Origin: Sebastes aleutianus
Lineage: Eukaryota > Chordata > Actinopteri > Perciformes > Sebastidae
Direction of reading: 5' to 3'
Length of the DNA stretch: 64,000 nucleotides
NCBI GenBank assembly: GCA_916700875.1
Contig: CAKAKS010000034.1
Location: forward strand, 12,854,195 to 12,918,194
Part shown: in pieces, positions 11,901 to 26,900 of the stretch
Numbering within the stretch: position 1 is the first letter of the stretch
How the letters are laid out: each line of letters starts with the position of its first letter
The notes under the pieces: model-generated
The model's input: only the letters and a program-made list of their open reading frames with translations
What the model was told of the DNA's origin: nothing
Database searches by the model: none
Translations under genes and position numbers: made by a program

Positions 11901-14900
11901 AGTGTCGGCCTTCTCTGCCACATTGTACAAAAGAGGTGACTCTTCTTATGGGTTTAATTAACGGAATAAATCAAGTTTTCAGATTGTTTCTGGCAGATGG
12001 AGCAAGACTATAAGTCTATATTCCAAACCTGATATGCGGACTGACCCCATCTAACTTCATGATCTTGCTTCGTGATTCAGTACACTGTTTCCAAAAGTAA
12101 CTTGGAACATTACATCCAAAGCGTATTCTGTTAGGTAAAGTCTTAACTGTTTGGAGCGCAGCTTCCTCCCTCAATCCTAAACACACGTCTTCCAACACAA
12201 AGACAGGAACTGTGTTGATCTAAACTGCAGCGAACCGGAAGAGTGTGTTTGGTTTTGGAGTTGGGTGAACGTCTGAGGAGGTAAAGGGCATCCTTGATAT
12301 GAGTCTCGATAAAGACAACACCCAGGATCGAACCAAAGACACTGAATGGGACTTGATAAGAATCAACCGCCGAAAATATACAGACCTTTTATTGAGGGGT
12401 ATTTTTAGGTTTGTATGGAGTGTATGTGAGTAGTTTGGGAACAACACATACCTCTGTACATGTGCGTTGGTGAGTGATTATGTTTGTAGCGCAGTGCCAC
12501 ACTCAAGCCATGCCACTTTTACCCAAATGCATGCCTCTAGGTACCCTTTATACGCCACTAATTGTAAGTGTATGTGAGTTAGTGGTTTTGTAAAGCTGCG
12601 CTGCGCTGTAAACGGAGAGGATGGAGGGATGTGCTTGTCACACAGTGTACTGACTTGGTCAGGCTTTTTCCTCTCCTGAAGCACTGGTGGGACGTTGTGA
12701 AGTGATGCATTTATTGTTAGTTTTTCTTTTGTTTACATGTGAAGTTCTTCAGTGATTCACAGAATACCAAATTGCAAAGACATTGTTTTCCCTGTAGAAG
12801 TAGATTATCAGCTTTCCTATCTCGGGAATGTCATGGTTCCCTTGCTAAACCAACCCTCTCTTCCTCTTTTCCAGGATGGTTCTCTGGGCAACATAGATGA
12901 CCTTGCCCAGGAGTACTCTGAGTACTACAACACCTGCTTCAGTGACGTCAATGACCGCATGGAGGAGCTACGCAAAAGACGAGTCTCCCAAGAGCTTGAC
13001 ATGGTAAATACAGACTCACACACCCACACATGTAAAAGAAAACTTGCATAGCAACATGGTTTGAGCAAAAACAGCTGTCAGCCACAACATTTCACGCTCT
13101 CCACTCAGTTTCCAAATTGCTTCGGACAAATGATAATTTTTCTTGCAAATCCTTTAATAATGACCCTAAAAAAATCCCCCTTTTTTAGAGTCGTCTCATA
13201 GCTTTACACAGTGTAATTTCCACAGTCTCAGCCAACGACCTGGCAAGAAACAACGGCAGCGGAACTAACTTGAATGTGTGCTAAGGTTTAAGACTTTCCT
13301 TAAAGGCAGTACGCCTTTTCTGGATGTGAAAGCAGTGGTGTTCTGGGGGTCCATTGGGGGGGTTTTGGGGGTCCTTTTCACAAGGATGTAGGGTAGTGGG
13401 GCACCCCTTTGGTTGCCAAGCTGCACAGCAATATGTGAAGGAATGCTGCTGCTGGTGCTGCTACAGAGGGCCTAGCTCTACCCAGTAGGTCCACAAACAC
13501 AAGAGTGACTTTTGAGTGCTATGCTAACTTCATAATTGCTCTATGACTTATTCATGGCGAATTTAATTGGTTTGAACCCTTAGAAAATGACATTTGTGTT
13601 CATCTCTAAAACAAATAAATACAAAAAGTAGCCACTTTTCTGGCTTAGGCTCGCAGCTGCTCTACAGCACAGATCTACGTCAAAGAAAAATGTCCAACTT
13701 GAATAAAATGAGGCAGTTTGGTGTCACACATATAATAATACTGCCTGACAATAATGATCCAGTTCTCCCTCCTCAGATTTAGCTCACGCTGATATCGCGT
13801 TACCTCAGCTTTTCTTATTTTAGCCCCCGTCCAAATTGTCTGTGCTCATATATTTTTGTCTGTCATTACTGGTTTTCCAGTTCAGTAGGAGGCCTCTTCT
13901 GCTCGGAGGCAGCCATGTGGCTTTGGTTGGGCTGACAGGTACAGCTCAGATGGATGGCTGATTTACTGTGCTCTTCCTTTTAATGACTGCAGGCAGACAT
14001 CCTGTTCTCACAGCTTTCACCAGAGCGATTGAAAAGCATAAAAAAAAAAATCATAACTCTGGATTCGTTGATGCATTTCAGGTTTGATTGTAGGTTAAGC
14101 GTTCTCTCTGTGTGGGGGCGTCGTTTGAGTTTACATTAATATGGATTTACCTCTGGATGTTTTATTGTTTAAGAAGGTTTCATCCTGAGGAGATAAAACA
14201 GAGGAAGCAATCAGGGCAAATTTTTGCAGGCCGGGTGTTGAGAAGAGAGGAAAAGAGCTGACTGGGCCCCGAGCCTGAAGCCCAGGACAGGAGGAGGATA
14301 AGGATGTGAGCAGAGGAAGACGAAGGGAGGAGGAAGAGGGGAATGAAGAGAAGGAGTGGAGAATGAGAGCGCCTGCAGCTGTCCCGCCACTCTGCAAAGT
14401 TTGGCAGCGAAATATAGGAGACGGGGAGAGAAAAAAAACATGAAGGAAGGAATATAGGTCAGACAACACCTTATTGAGAGCTCTCAAACGCGCAGTATCA
14501 ACCTACGCTATATGGATTGAACTTTCAGTGCAGTCCTTATCTAAAATTAGGTTTGGGGGAATATTCAAGCCTAGAGCAGCCGTTTCTACACCGAGGTTAA
14601 GAGTAGGTTGAGACCAAATTCCTCCTCTTAGGCAATATTTTTCCACTGGCCCAGTATCTGTAAAACTGGCATAAAAAAGTGAAATACATTGTGAAAGTAA
14701 TACACAAGAGGAGACGGGGAGGAAGACAGACAGAGCCAGAGACACCAAGATGAAGTGAGAATAAGGGCCGCGGAATGGACACCCAGAGTAGCGATCGGTG
14801 GCTGTAAGCCAACGTCACGCAGCCGCCTCCCTTTGGACCAATAGCAGATGGTTAGAGAAGGTCACAATGTCCAGGAGCCACGTTAATGGGGAGACATTTA

Positions 14901-17900
14901 GAAAGTTGCACTCCTGAGGGACTTGCCCTTTAGGGAAAGACCTGTCACTTGTAAAGGGTACAGGATGGTGGGTGACGCAATCACGTCTCCACAAGACCCA
15001 CTCCCTCTCCACTCATTGTCTTTGTTTTTTTTTTCTACTCCAAATTTATAGGTCAGTGTTTTTCTATTTTTGGCGGGTGCCTCTAATCATCTCACGTCAC
15101 TTTCAAAGTAACTGTTTGCGACAAGTCGCTCCAAATTGTGGGGCAAAGGTGACCCTAGCTTTGACCTCTCCTGGTCTTCACACTCAGACTACAAGAGGAG
15201 GCAGAAGTCAAGATAAAGGAGGTTTTGGATGAGGGCAAGCATGGTGTCATAAGAGAGGAGTCGAAGGATAACGTATGGTGACAGTCTGATTTAAAAGTCG
15301 ACATACTTTGTCTGCTGACAACACGATTTGGCAATTTGCTTTAAAAAATTCCAACAAGAAAGCCCCAGTGTCTGTAGTTACACTGTGGTCTGCATGGTGC
15401 CACCAAAGAGAAAGAAGAAGCAGTCTTATTGACTGTTTCTGTTCTCCAAAAACCGTCTCAATTTGACTCGTAGGCCAAAAAAATGCACTAATCTTTTTTT
15501 AATGGGAACCTTTTGGTTTCTGTTTTGGCTCCATTCTTGAGAAATGTTCTTGCAACACTAACATTATTACAAAAAAATGTGTGGAACTTAACATTTCTGT
15601 TTGTTTTCACTTGCACAACGTGTCTGCCAGCTCTTAAGGGGGCCTCCCAATTAACAAAGTGTTGGCTGTCTGTTGTGGTGAAACACTATTAGGAGCTGAT
15701 GATGGAGGCTCTCTCAGAGATGACTATCAATGTGCCCCACTTCCTGTCTGGTTTCTGTTAGGTCGTTCCTCTGCATCTTCATGTTAGTTTTATGGGTAGC
15801 GGGGACACAAGGGGTTGAATAAACATCCCCCTTTGGGAATGTGACCTATGGATTAGAGCTAGCATGCACAGTTTCCCAGCGCTCCTATAGACAAAGACAG
15901 TTTGGATGGCTCTCACTGTTGGCATGCTGATTTGGTGATGCACAAGGCTTGTTAGTGGAAGTGATAGGAAGGATTGAAAGGGAGCAAAGAGTTCAGCAAC
16001 TTTAACAAAATGTGTTGTTTGAACAGAAAGGTCAGGCCAGAGGGTGAAAGTAAAATGACTTTTAGAGCATTTACTGCTGTTTTTATATTGATTTGCATTT
16101 ATTGTAACTGCAATATTTGACCAAAACCACAAACGGTGGCTAATATACATACATGCAAATTACTAGAGGCGGGGGAAAAATTCATTACAGCATAGTGTCA
16201 CGATATTTTGCGTGGCAATATTGTATAGATATGGACGTCAAGTATCAATCTTTTATGATATAAACTATTAACATCTTAACAATCCGGACACTATTCTGTC
16301 TTTCAGAGGCTGTGCAGGCTCTGTCTTAAAGCTGAAGTAGGCGAGATTGGAGCAAATATGATTAAAAAAAAGTTATTTTTATAAAACGGTCGCTATATCC
16401 TGACAGTAGTGCATGAAACAGGCTACCTGGAAAAAAAATCATGTGCGTCTGTGTCCTCCGGTGTCCTGTGAAAACTGTATCTTATTAGATAAAACTGATG
16501 TTGACAAACTGCATAATTTGCATTTGAAAAAAGGTAATAAATTGCAATACATCCTTTCACAATACTCGGCATATCGCAAAATGTTTCAAATGCAGTAAGA
16601 TTGTATCGTGACATAAGTATCCTGGTAATATTATATCGTGGGGCCTCTGGTGATTCCCACTCCTACAATTCACCCTATCAACATCCACTGCAGAGCGCTA
16701 TACATTTCAGATCAATCCTTTAAGCAGTCCTATGTTTTGGTCTGCTTATATAGTACAGTTAATTGTATAATCTTCTCTTCCACCTATTTTAGTTTAAGAT
16801 GAGCTACTTGTCTTTTACAGATGGGTTTCGGGGGTATAAATATCGTTGCCTTTTTCATTTCACCCTGAAGCACCGTTTCCTTTTTTCGCTGCCTGTGGTT
16901 CACGTCAGTCAAAAACGCTATCTTAAAAATCAGGATATGCGTGTCAGTACTTCACTTTCACGAAGTTCAGAAAGAGAAGTTTTCAAATTTGATTTATAAT
17001 AAATCTATGAAGACAAAAGCGTTTTTTTAATCAGACCTGTATTTACTTTCTTTTGCAACACTGTAGTTGCTACTGAAGGTGAAAACATGCCAAAACATGG
17101 ACATGATAAATCTCATAGGCGTGCGGAGACTGGTCGCTCGGGCGGAATATCGTGTATAGCCGACGGAGGGAAACATCAAACTAGATTTGAGCATGTCTCT
17201 CAAACCACCGTGATGATGTACATCAAATATAAATCACGATGGATCACGTTGGAATTTGTGGTTGCGGGGCAAACATTTTAACACATTTCTACATGCTGTA
17301 AACCATAATGACACATTGCAACGGTATCTGTGGTAATGTCCTTGAGAGTAATTATAAAGTCGTGGATAAACAAGCAGGCCTTGAAGATTAAATCCTTTGA
17401 TACTTTGGCCAAAACTCCTCCAGTCGTTGGTCTCACTGTTGACTTCATAATTGAAACACTTTTGACACAAAAGCGCCTCAGCTGGTGTCAGATTGATCTG
17501 CTTGCCTCAGGAATGCTCCGTAATGGTTTTCTAGCTGAGCAGCTTGACAGTCGGGGGTCAGGACTCAAGTACAGACTTGTGTTTTGTTTTGCCATGAGGC
17601 CTGTGGGCCAGTTCAGCCGGGTTAAAACTACAGCGTAGAAGAAAGACAAACTGTCGTGAATCCTGCTGATTATTTGTCCTTTCTAGCTTCAGGTTTTTGC
17701 CCTAGAAACGCAGCAACTCAACAGCAGCCTTTGTTGCTGTTAGATTACTTTCCAGTGATGTTGGCGTAGCTCCATTATTGCCATAACCCTCGGGGAAAGC
17801 AAGTGGTATATTTGTAATTTATTGATGATGTGATTTCAACATTGGGATCGTGACTCTGTCACTGGAATTTGTAATAACTCTGGTATTTGTCTTGAAATAC

Positions 17901-20900
17901 CAAAACAATGATGATCCTCATGGCTTAGGAATGCGCCGCACTGTAGAAGCACGCAGGCCTCTGCTGCAAGTATGCACGTACACATACATACACATTCATA
18001 CACTCAAAAGTCTTCTGGAATGGAAGCACATATAGGAGTTGCTGAGAGTGTGTCTCATAAGTTAGTATGGCTGGGACGATACACCTGTCTCCCGATGCGA
18101 TACTATCACGATACTTGGGTGCCGATTCTTTATGTATTACAATTTTTAAGTATTGCGATTCTACATGTATTCGCGATTCGATATTACAATTTATTGCAAT
18201 TTTGGTTAACTTTTTCAACACTAGACCATGGGAAAAAGATGAATCATACACTTCTAGGGACTTTTACTTTGGAAAATATCTAAATTATTAGAGTAAAAAT
18301 GTTTGATTGTCAGCATGCATGTAGTCAGAGACGTCCTGAAGTTTTCCAGCAACCCAAAAAGTAAAGAATAAAGACGTTTTCCTCCTAAATTAGTGGTATT
18401 CTCTTTTTAATTTATAAGGGACATATAATGTTTTATACTTCTGGTGAATATAATCCAATCAATTTGATTTCCATATATGTATTTTGTCTATGGTTTGTTT
18501 TGGTTGACAGATACAGGATAGAAATGACGTCACATTACTCTGACTACAACAATAAAAGCATTAACTTCCTTCTACCTCCATATAGACTCAAATGAAGCAA
18601 ATATATTGATTCTGGCATTAAAAAAAAATCTATTTCAGAAACATAAAAAAAAAAAATGTACATAGGTGAATCGTTTTTTTCCCACCCTTATAAATTAGTC
18701 CATGCATCAACTCAGAAGTGGCATGGCAGACTCTGGTTTATACTGCCCACTGAGAAAATGTATTTCCTGCTTTTGTGCGTGTGAGTGTGTGTGTTTGTGT
18801 GTGCAGATCTTCCTGTTAGATCTCCCAAATGAGCCGGTTCTGCAGGCTTGCATCGCGCCATACTGGTCCCACCACTAACGTCATTTTGGTCTTGCACCAG
18901 GCTTTCCAGTTGGTCCTCGTCCCTCTACATGCACAGTCCTACCTAGCAACCTTCATACTCGCCCACCCAGACTTCCCCAACCGTGCCAGTTGGCGTACCT
19001 CCACTAAGCCACCTGGTCTCTCTAGTTTTGCCGCATATCCGCTACTTTTTGACTCTGAGGTTGGCAGTAACTCCGCTGTGGGAGCGCGTCGTGCCTTCGG
19101 TGGGCTTTGCAGTCGTGTTTGGAACCGAACTGCTTCTATTTAACGCTGATCTGTATTTCTACCCTCTCCCTCTCATTAACAGAGTGTGCTGCTGCTGTAG
19201 CAAAGCAGAGTTTAGCTGGAGTTTCTGGGTTAATGATGGAAAGCAACGTGGTGCTTGGAAACAGTCGCTTTACAGGAGCTTTTGATGCCTGTTTGCGTGC
19301 GTGTGTGTGTATGTGTGTGTGTGTGTGGTGGGGTTGAGTTGTTTCAGATGCTACATTATCATCCCCTGTCTGCTGACATAGTGATCCTCATTAGCCGCAG
19401 TTCTTCCTCATACTGCTTTCACTCTCTTTAATTTTAACTCAGTTTCAGTCATCCTTTAGCAATCAGGGTCTTGCGTTCCCATCACGCTTGCACATACACA
19501 CACACACACACACAGCGAATTGTGCACAAACAACCCTATGGCCATCTGGAGGGAAAAAACACACGCACGATCACACGCATACGTGTCAATTCGGGGTAAG
19601 TAGGGCAGTATCTCGAGTGATGCTGGTAAGTTCAAGTAAAGGATAGCGTGCCCCCTCTGGGAGTGTGTTGTGAGATCTAAGTCTCACATACAGATTAGAT
19701 ACCCCCTCAAAAACTGTACGAATTTGATATTCTCTTTGAGAATCTGTGTCAGTTACGCTCCACCGTTCACTTTGGCTTCTACATTAGCGATGCACAAGTC
19801 TTAGAGAAACCCGAAATTGAACCTTGGGAAGATTTTACACAAATCTTCTCTCCACGTCTCGCGTGCTGTGACAGAATTCATGTCACAGATCTGCACTTAA
19901 AGGCGAACGGGATGTAGGTTTTTGTTTGTTTTTCACGGATCTTCTCCTCATCTTCTCGCCCCCTCCTTCCATGTCAGAGATGGCACGCACAGACGGGGCG
20001 TAAAGGGAAGCCGAGCAGGAACAGAGAGCTGCTTTGTATGTCTGTCTCTTAGGAGCTCTGTCTGTGGAGGTGGAGGCGAGTTGAGAAGTGTGTAGGTGCT
20101 CCTCGGTTTGGCTATCTGTCTAGGTTTATGTCTGTGGCTATGTCAGGGTTTGAGCCTGGCTGTGTATTTCATGTGTGGTCTGTTTACCAGGCAGCAAGCT
20201 GACAGTGTAATCTTACAACCAGTCGACACGGTGCCTGTAGTTATCCGTTGGCGAGACTGGCATATCTTTTCTGCCACTGCAGTCCGGAGAAACCATCAAA
20301 GAGGATGTGATAGGATCTGCTGCCTTTTTGTGAAAGAATCCGTGACTGTGTGCGTGCCTGTGAGCAACCACCTTGTTCCATCTTTATGTGGCTTTTTTCT
20401 GAATTATTCTGCACCATGCAGTTGTTTAAACAGAGCCGACTGCCAACGCTGTGCTTGTTTAAGTGATGCATGTGTTGTTTCTTTGTCTCACATAAGCTCT
20501 CCCACTGCAAGAAAAAGGATTTTCCCCGTGTGCAGCCTGGCAATGCAATGAGACCAACCCCTGTACCTCTGCACTGTAGGTCTGGTAGATGAGGTTTTTA
20601 TGACCTTAGACAGCTACCTGCTCTCTGACTTATGGGACTCACCATGCTCCCCGGGAAGGACAAATAGTTTCATAGCTTTTTCCGACATTACTTGATTTAC
20701 TTTCCAAAGAAACGTCCGGACCCGTGTCTCTGTCTGCTTGAGCACTGTAACAGACAAACAAGGCAAATAGGCTAGAAGGACTTGTAGTCAGATAAAGCCA
20801 GCCAGACTGTCTCACTAACATCTTGACTGTCTGCCTTCAGTTGATAACAGCTGGGATAAGTGTAGGGTTCAGGCTCATTTTGAGGCTTCAGCAGTCTCCT

Positions 20901-23900
20901 GCTCCATATGACCTGCAGGCTACAGGCTCTTAAAGAGCTCTTAAAGGAGGTTATGTCACTTCCAAGTCCTTTAACTATTAGCCACTCTCTGACTCACACT
21001 TAGAGGCTGAGGGTGTGTGTCCTAAGCCCGGTGAAAGAAGGTTAAACTGCAGGTCACTGTGATTAGGAAGCATGACAGACCAAGTATAGGAAGTGATGTA
21101 GATTCGGCTTCCTGTGACTCTTATCCTACAATCTAATATCTGGGTGTGGAGATGGAGAATGATGCGTATTTCTCCGAAACAACTCATTTCCTATTCCTGC
21201 TCTCCATTCGGGAAACTCCAGATTCAATTTGTCTTTTCTTTGTGGCGGCGGCGGCAAGTGACATTTAATGATTTTAGGGAGCTGGCAATTCTCAACCTAC
21301 TTGGCTGATGTCAACTCCTTTATCCAAGCATGGTGATGCTCTAGTAAGATAACTTGTTACTCTGGCTGTCGAGCCGGAACAACCAGCATTTAAACTCTGT
21401 CCTTTCTGTACAAGATGAGGAAGTTAACTATAACTTTGACCGTAAGCCGATATGACAGAAAGCATTGCCATGCATTCCAGTAGTCTTCAGCCTTGACAGA
21501 AAAGACATGCCTTTGAGAGACATGTTCTCATCTGATAGTAATAACACTTAAGCTAAGTTCACACTACAAGACTTTCAAAGTTGTCAGATTGCTGTACTGT
21601 TCACACTACACAACTACATGACTGACAGGCGACAGGGGGTCACACACACTACAAGATCTTTCACCAGGAGGAATCCTTGATGAGGTCTCCAAACGGAGAC
21701 GTTTTGTCACAAAAACAATATAGCCTGTTTCCACATGTCTATTTTACTGTTTATTCCTCGAGGTGCAACTACAACTTTGCTCCGTGCAGCAAATGCAACA
21801 CATACAGTACCCCAGGTTTCCCCTCAACCCATGTCTTGCGCTCTCATTGGCTGTAGCTCGTGGCCGGAGTCCCCGACAGGTCCAAATATTTAGCATCCTA
21901 GATATCTGGAGTGTGTCTTCGAGGCATCGGCGAGTGCGGCAAACCTCTCGGCAGTTCACACATGGCAATCGGATCTTCAGAAACTGTCAGGGAGCTGAAA
22001 ATCAGGGCTAAAGTCGTGTAGTGAGAACCGGCTGTTAGGGGATTACCAGAGGGAGTTTTTTGTAAATTTTCAAGTTTAGCAATTTTCCCACAGAGGAACA
22101 AGATTTGTACAAAAATAGAAATGGAAAGTAGAAACAGGAACTTGTCTTAGGTTACATTTCTTCTTCTCATTGGGACCTGATGGATGCAGCAATACCATGA
22201 CGTTGACACTTCCTCAAAAATGGCCCAAAATAAATTATTTGAAAGCAAAGAGGTCATCACAAAGAGCTATCCTTAATATAACTTTGACTAAATCACCTCT
22301 GTAAGCTCATTCCCATGCCGTCTACATACTCTAAATAAGACTTTATTCTTAGTCTACATAATATTCTCAAGCCTGCCCCATGTATGCATCACTATTTCCA
22401 CAAATACTTTTCAATTTATGTGCTTTCATTTTGCCTCCTTATGGTATTTTAGCATAACTGAAGCAATGAATAGGGGCTTGGTTATCGTTGGTTACTCTCA
22501 TAGCTCATGCCAGAGGGATTAAAGGCACATGGAGAGCAAAGCCGCATATTTATCATTGTGCACCGAGCAAGAAAAATGACCACTAGAAATTAACAATGTT
22601 GACATGACGGTAACATCAAGGCTAGAGGGGCAATCCCTGGAAAACATTTTGAAAATCTGTTCACTACCCTAAGGCAAAGTGCTGACCCCATCTGTTTCTG
22701 CGATGCTTAATATTCCACAGTACAGTAAGACCGTGTTAGCACTGGGCGAGTGTGAGTACAGGGAGTTGGGTAAGCTCCTCCACGAGAGTTCAAAAGCACA
22801 CAAGAACACACGACCGAGAAAGTATGCACTCGACCAATCCCTCAAGGCTGTTCACGGGCTTTAAATAATCACATGCAGCAGGTTGAAATCGAAGTTGCAG
22901 GCCTGTTGTGATTGTGCAAACCGTGTGTCTGTCTGGAGAAGCGTTTGGTGTTGAGGCACATCTGTATCTGGATATGCCATGAGGAGGACACCTGCTTTAG
23001 ATATTATGCAAGCATCGGCCTTGTGTAATAGTGAAAACAGCCCTCACAGACATCGCGGGCTGGAGAAGCTCAGCAACATTGTGTAAGAAAAGAGAGGTTA
23101 AAAATGGTGCTGTTTTCCACTGCTTGTGTACAGGACATTCTTTTTATAGTTTGTCCCGTAAATCCATGGCCAACGTCTGGATATCTGTTTTCAATATACT
23201 GCATAAACCAGTTTGACCTTGTGTGCTGCCATTTCATTCAGTCCAACTTGGAATATTCCAAAAATTTGAGGCAACCCAGCAGGTGTTGTTTTGTGTAGAG
23301 GGAGGTGCACCCTAACGTCATTGTAATCACACTATGGAATTCATATAGTCAGTTACGTCGGTGCTTTTGTGATCTCTTGTCCTAGTGGGGAAGCCAACAC
23401 TTCACTCAGCTCCACCACCGCCCAACGGTATTCAATAACAATCAGAACGTGTATTGCAGGTTTACCTGAAGCGAGACTTGACATGTTGAGCCGTTTATGA
23501 CTGGCTGGGTTGTTGGTGTGCACACACGTGCTAGTGTTTGTTTTCACTGACATGCAGGTGTGTCTACATGAACCTGAACCAAAGAACGTCTTTCCCACAT
23601 GAGGGCGTTGTTCAACACGCCATCCACTGTTTCTGTAGTCAACTGACCTTTCTTCTCCATATACAGATCTTGTTTTCTTTCTTTCTAATCTTTATTCTGT
23701 GCTCACAGTTCATATGTTATTAAGGGATTGATCCTTGACACTGACATTTGACCTCTTTTCTTCTCCCTTTTTTTCTTTTTTTCAGGAGAAACAGGATACA
23801 AGCAGCACATCCCTGCAGCTCCGCACTGAGATCCAGGTAAGCAGAGGCACTATGTGCGCAAAATATACGCTTAAAGGCCGTTTTTTTGTTGTTGTTTTCA

Positions 23901-26900
23901 TGAATATTTTCACACAGAACGTAAATATTACGGGGTGAAAAAGCAGTGCAATTCTTTCCAGAACGAGGTTGATTTTTCTGAGCTTTTGCACCATGAATAA
24001 AGGCATCAACCATTCACGTTTTGCGGAACCGGTTTAGTTGCGCCTGTATTTATGAAACAACAACATTGGAGGCTTTGTAGTCCGAACCAAGACGGCAAAC
24101 TGTATTATTCTTTTCAATCTTGACAACGGTAGAGCAAGCCAGATCCACTCCTTCCCTTCTTACCTGTCAAAATTAAAAGCCCTAGACATATCATAGCGCC
24201 AATCTGACGCCTGTCTCCTTCTCTCTCCTCAGGAATCATTAGGCTTCAGCAGTGAGGTGTCCACTCCAGAAACAGACAGAAAGTAAGTTTTTTTTTTTCT
24301 CCCCCCCCCCTCTACGTTAATCACTGTAACATGTGACCGGAGCCGGCGTGGAACCATGAAACACGCTTGGATTGAAATGTGTGTCTGTTGCATGTCAAAA
24401 CAATGTGCAGCGAAGCCTGCGTCTGGATCGCATCAGACCGTACATGCCTGCACACATAATCATGGATCACACTTGGCCTTTCTGCATGTCCGCAGCTAAA
24501 GATGGAGAGCCGAGTGGAAATACACGCATCACCTCCATATGCGGCTCATGTGATTGATAGATCTCTTATGTGACGGCTTGTGCGAAAGGTCTCTGACCTC
24601 GCATAGGGGGAGTAGAGGTCAGCTCCTCAGGTGGAAAACTCTTCATGGATGAGTGTGTGATCCCAAACATTTAAATGCTTATAATGATGAAATATATCAC
24701 TATTAAATAAAACATTACCTAATTAACATGAAGATTTTTAAGTGAGGATAAAGGAAATCGACCCTCCGTATTGATAGACATCACACATACGACCCATAGT
24801 CGGTCCTCTGGTCACATCCCAGCTGTGGTTAAAGGAAAACCACTGACTGCTTCCTTCGGCTGACCTGCTCAGTCTAGCAGCCATTCTCTGTTCTCGTGCT
24901 TCCTTCCTGCCTTTGTGTCCAGCAGGGGAGAGGGTTGGGGGGGAGACAGAGAGGGGCGATGGCCAAATGATTACAGCAAAGGAGTACGAATGAAAGAGCA
25001 GGATGGAACCAGGCATGGGTGGGGTTCCTTTTCACTGGTTCCTGTAACACAAAGTGTGTGTGTGTTCATTTCTGCACGCTGCTGTATGTTGCGTCTATGA
25101 CATTTCTCCACCATGGCCCACCATGAGATCACTGCTATACACTGTTATACACATTTAAAGAAAAATGGCTCTCTAAATGCCCCGCTGTCAAACAGAATTA
25201 AATGAAAGGCCCTGGGTTTGTTTGACGTCTGTTAAACGAGACTTAAGGTCAAGTAAATATTCAAATGTCTCCTCGCAACAAGATGACTGATGGAGATTTT
25301 CAATACAGAATAACAACAATGAACTTTACATTTTGGCTAGGGATGCACCGATCTGACTTTTTCAGTCCCGATACTGATCACGATAACTGGGCTATGGGTA
25401 TCGGTCGATAATGAGTACCGATCCGATACCAGTGTTTAATTAATAAGCTGTATACCTCACAGTGTGGAAGTGACTGGGATCATACTTTTATGTATAAGGA
25501 AACATCAGGCTTGACTCAAACATTACTTTCCTAACTTTGTAAAACAAAATGTAACAAATAAATACATAGATACAAATTTTGTGAACTGTTCTTTATTATT
25601 AAAATAATAAATTGTACAACAACAACTTGGTAAAAAGTCTTCAAAATTAACAGGAATTACAATTCAAGTGTAAACCTTTTTAATGCAGCAACGAATTGGT
25701 CCAAACTTAAAAGGGAATTAAAAATTCCAGTGTATAGTATAGTATATAAACATACCTTGCATGACCGATATCCGATCCAGCTACTTGAGTCAGCATCGGC
25801 CAGATAGCTGATCCGGTATCAGTATCGGTACATCCCTAGTTTTGGCCTGTAACTTTTGAACCGTAACTCTCAAACTTAACACAAAACAAAACACGCTCGT
25901 TTGCATCTACACTGATTTTCCGACATTTTGAATTTTGTCCAATTCTGCTTCTTTTTTGCTACTCCTATAAATTTTCACCAAATTTGGTACAGAACATTTC
26001 TGGACAAAGCCGGAAAATGTTTTTGGATTGTTGATGTTCCATAAAGTTTTGCTATAGCTGGCCCTCAAATTTAGCTCAAAATGCTGTTGGCAGGGCTTAT
26101 ATTACAAAAAATGTCATATCACCTGAACGCTTTGTGTGACCTCATTTGCTGGACATGTGTATATATGATGTCTGAGTAACAAATTTGGTTCCATTTGGCC
26201 AATAGGTGGCGCTGTAGAAGCATCATCTAACTATAAAGGAAGGAATCTCTGTGTATGTATGACTGCCCTTCACATATCTGGAGAACCGTTCATCCACCCA
26301 ACTTCACACTCTGCGGGTACAAGCAGCCATATCGCGGTTCTCGACAACGCTGCAAGCAGCACTTTTTGGGGGTCAAGCAATCGTCCCAATCGTTCTGGAC
26401 GGGCACGCGCTCCGAACGGGCTCTGGCAGAGATGAGTGGAGGGATAGATTAGTGCAGGAATTGGGAGCCCCAGTCAAACCCCGACAACATGTTTGCCAGG
26501 GCCAAAGGTTAAATAAATCTTAGTGTGACTCAGAAACTGTCTCCTTTATCTCCATTTTTTTGGGTGTTTGTTCGTGTCCATCACCCCTGTGTGACCCCCC
26601 GGTGGAATTGTCATGTTCACGTGACGACCACATGCGGCAGAGGAAGCGCATACCACAGACATGATCTCTTCTCCCATGGCTGTATACGTTGCACAGACAA
26701 ATGCTGAGGATGATGGGAACCAGATGCCAAATTTTTGGAATGACGTCTCCCTGCTGTTCGAGCGAGACCCACAAAGAGCCCCTAACTTTTTCCTGTCAGC
26801 CTGGTTTCTTTCTGTCCTCTGTGCCTCACAGGCTACCTCTCTCATAAACATTCAGACTCTGTCTCACCTTGAGTCTTCAGTTCATCTCTAATGAAACTGC

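Larger units (their letters stand above)
2910..12874 (+). other. sash1: sash1 intron 1
   Basis: About 10 kb without recognisable coding exons. It holds several transposon relics (3181, 3690, 4693, 8366; listed separately) and a short CA microsatellite (5716-5733). From 9000 to 12870 I see no structured element. No alternative first exon could be supported. Confidence 0.75.
13004..23785 (+). other. sash1: sash1 intron 2
   Basis: At 10.8 kb this is the largest intron. It contains a G-run cluster (13345-13371), three short DNA elements (16164, 18064, 21553), CA/GT microsatellites (18780-18804, 19300-19327, 19494-19515) and no exon I can support. Open frames at 20096-20551 and elsewhere carry no recognisable motif. 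Confidence 0.75.

Noticed and set aside
12752..12874. Open frame running from intron 1 into exon 2, looking like an alternative N-terminus
   Set aside because: It simply reads through the acceptor of exon 2; the intronic peptide resembles nothing and has no leader evidence.
14131..14487. Overlapping minus-strand frames at 14131-14487 (118 and 76 codons)
   Set aside because: Ser/Leu/Pro-rich translation of a purine-rich GGAGGA tract; low complexity, no domain.
19494..19515. Short regularly spaced CA motifs as a possible CRISPR-like array
   Set aside because: Ordinary microsatellite; no repeat-spacer structure, and the genome is vertebrate.
20096..20551. 151-codon open frame in intron 2, Cys- and Leu-rich
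   Set aside because: It starts with GTG rather than ATG, has no recognisable domain, and lies deep in an intron without supporting splice sites.
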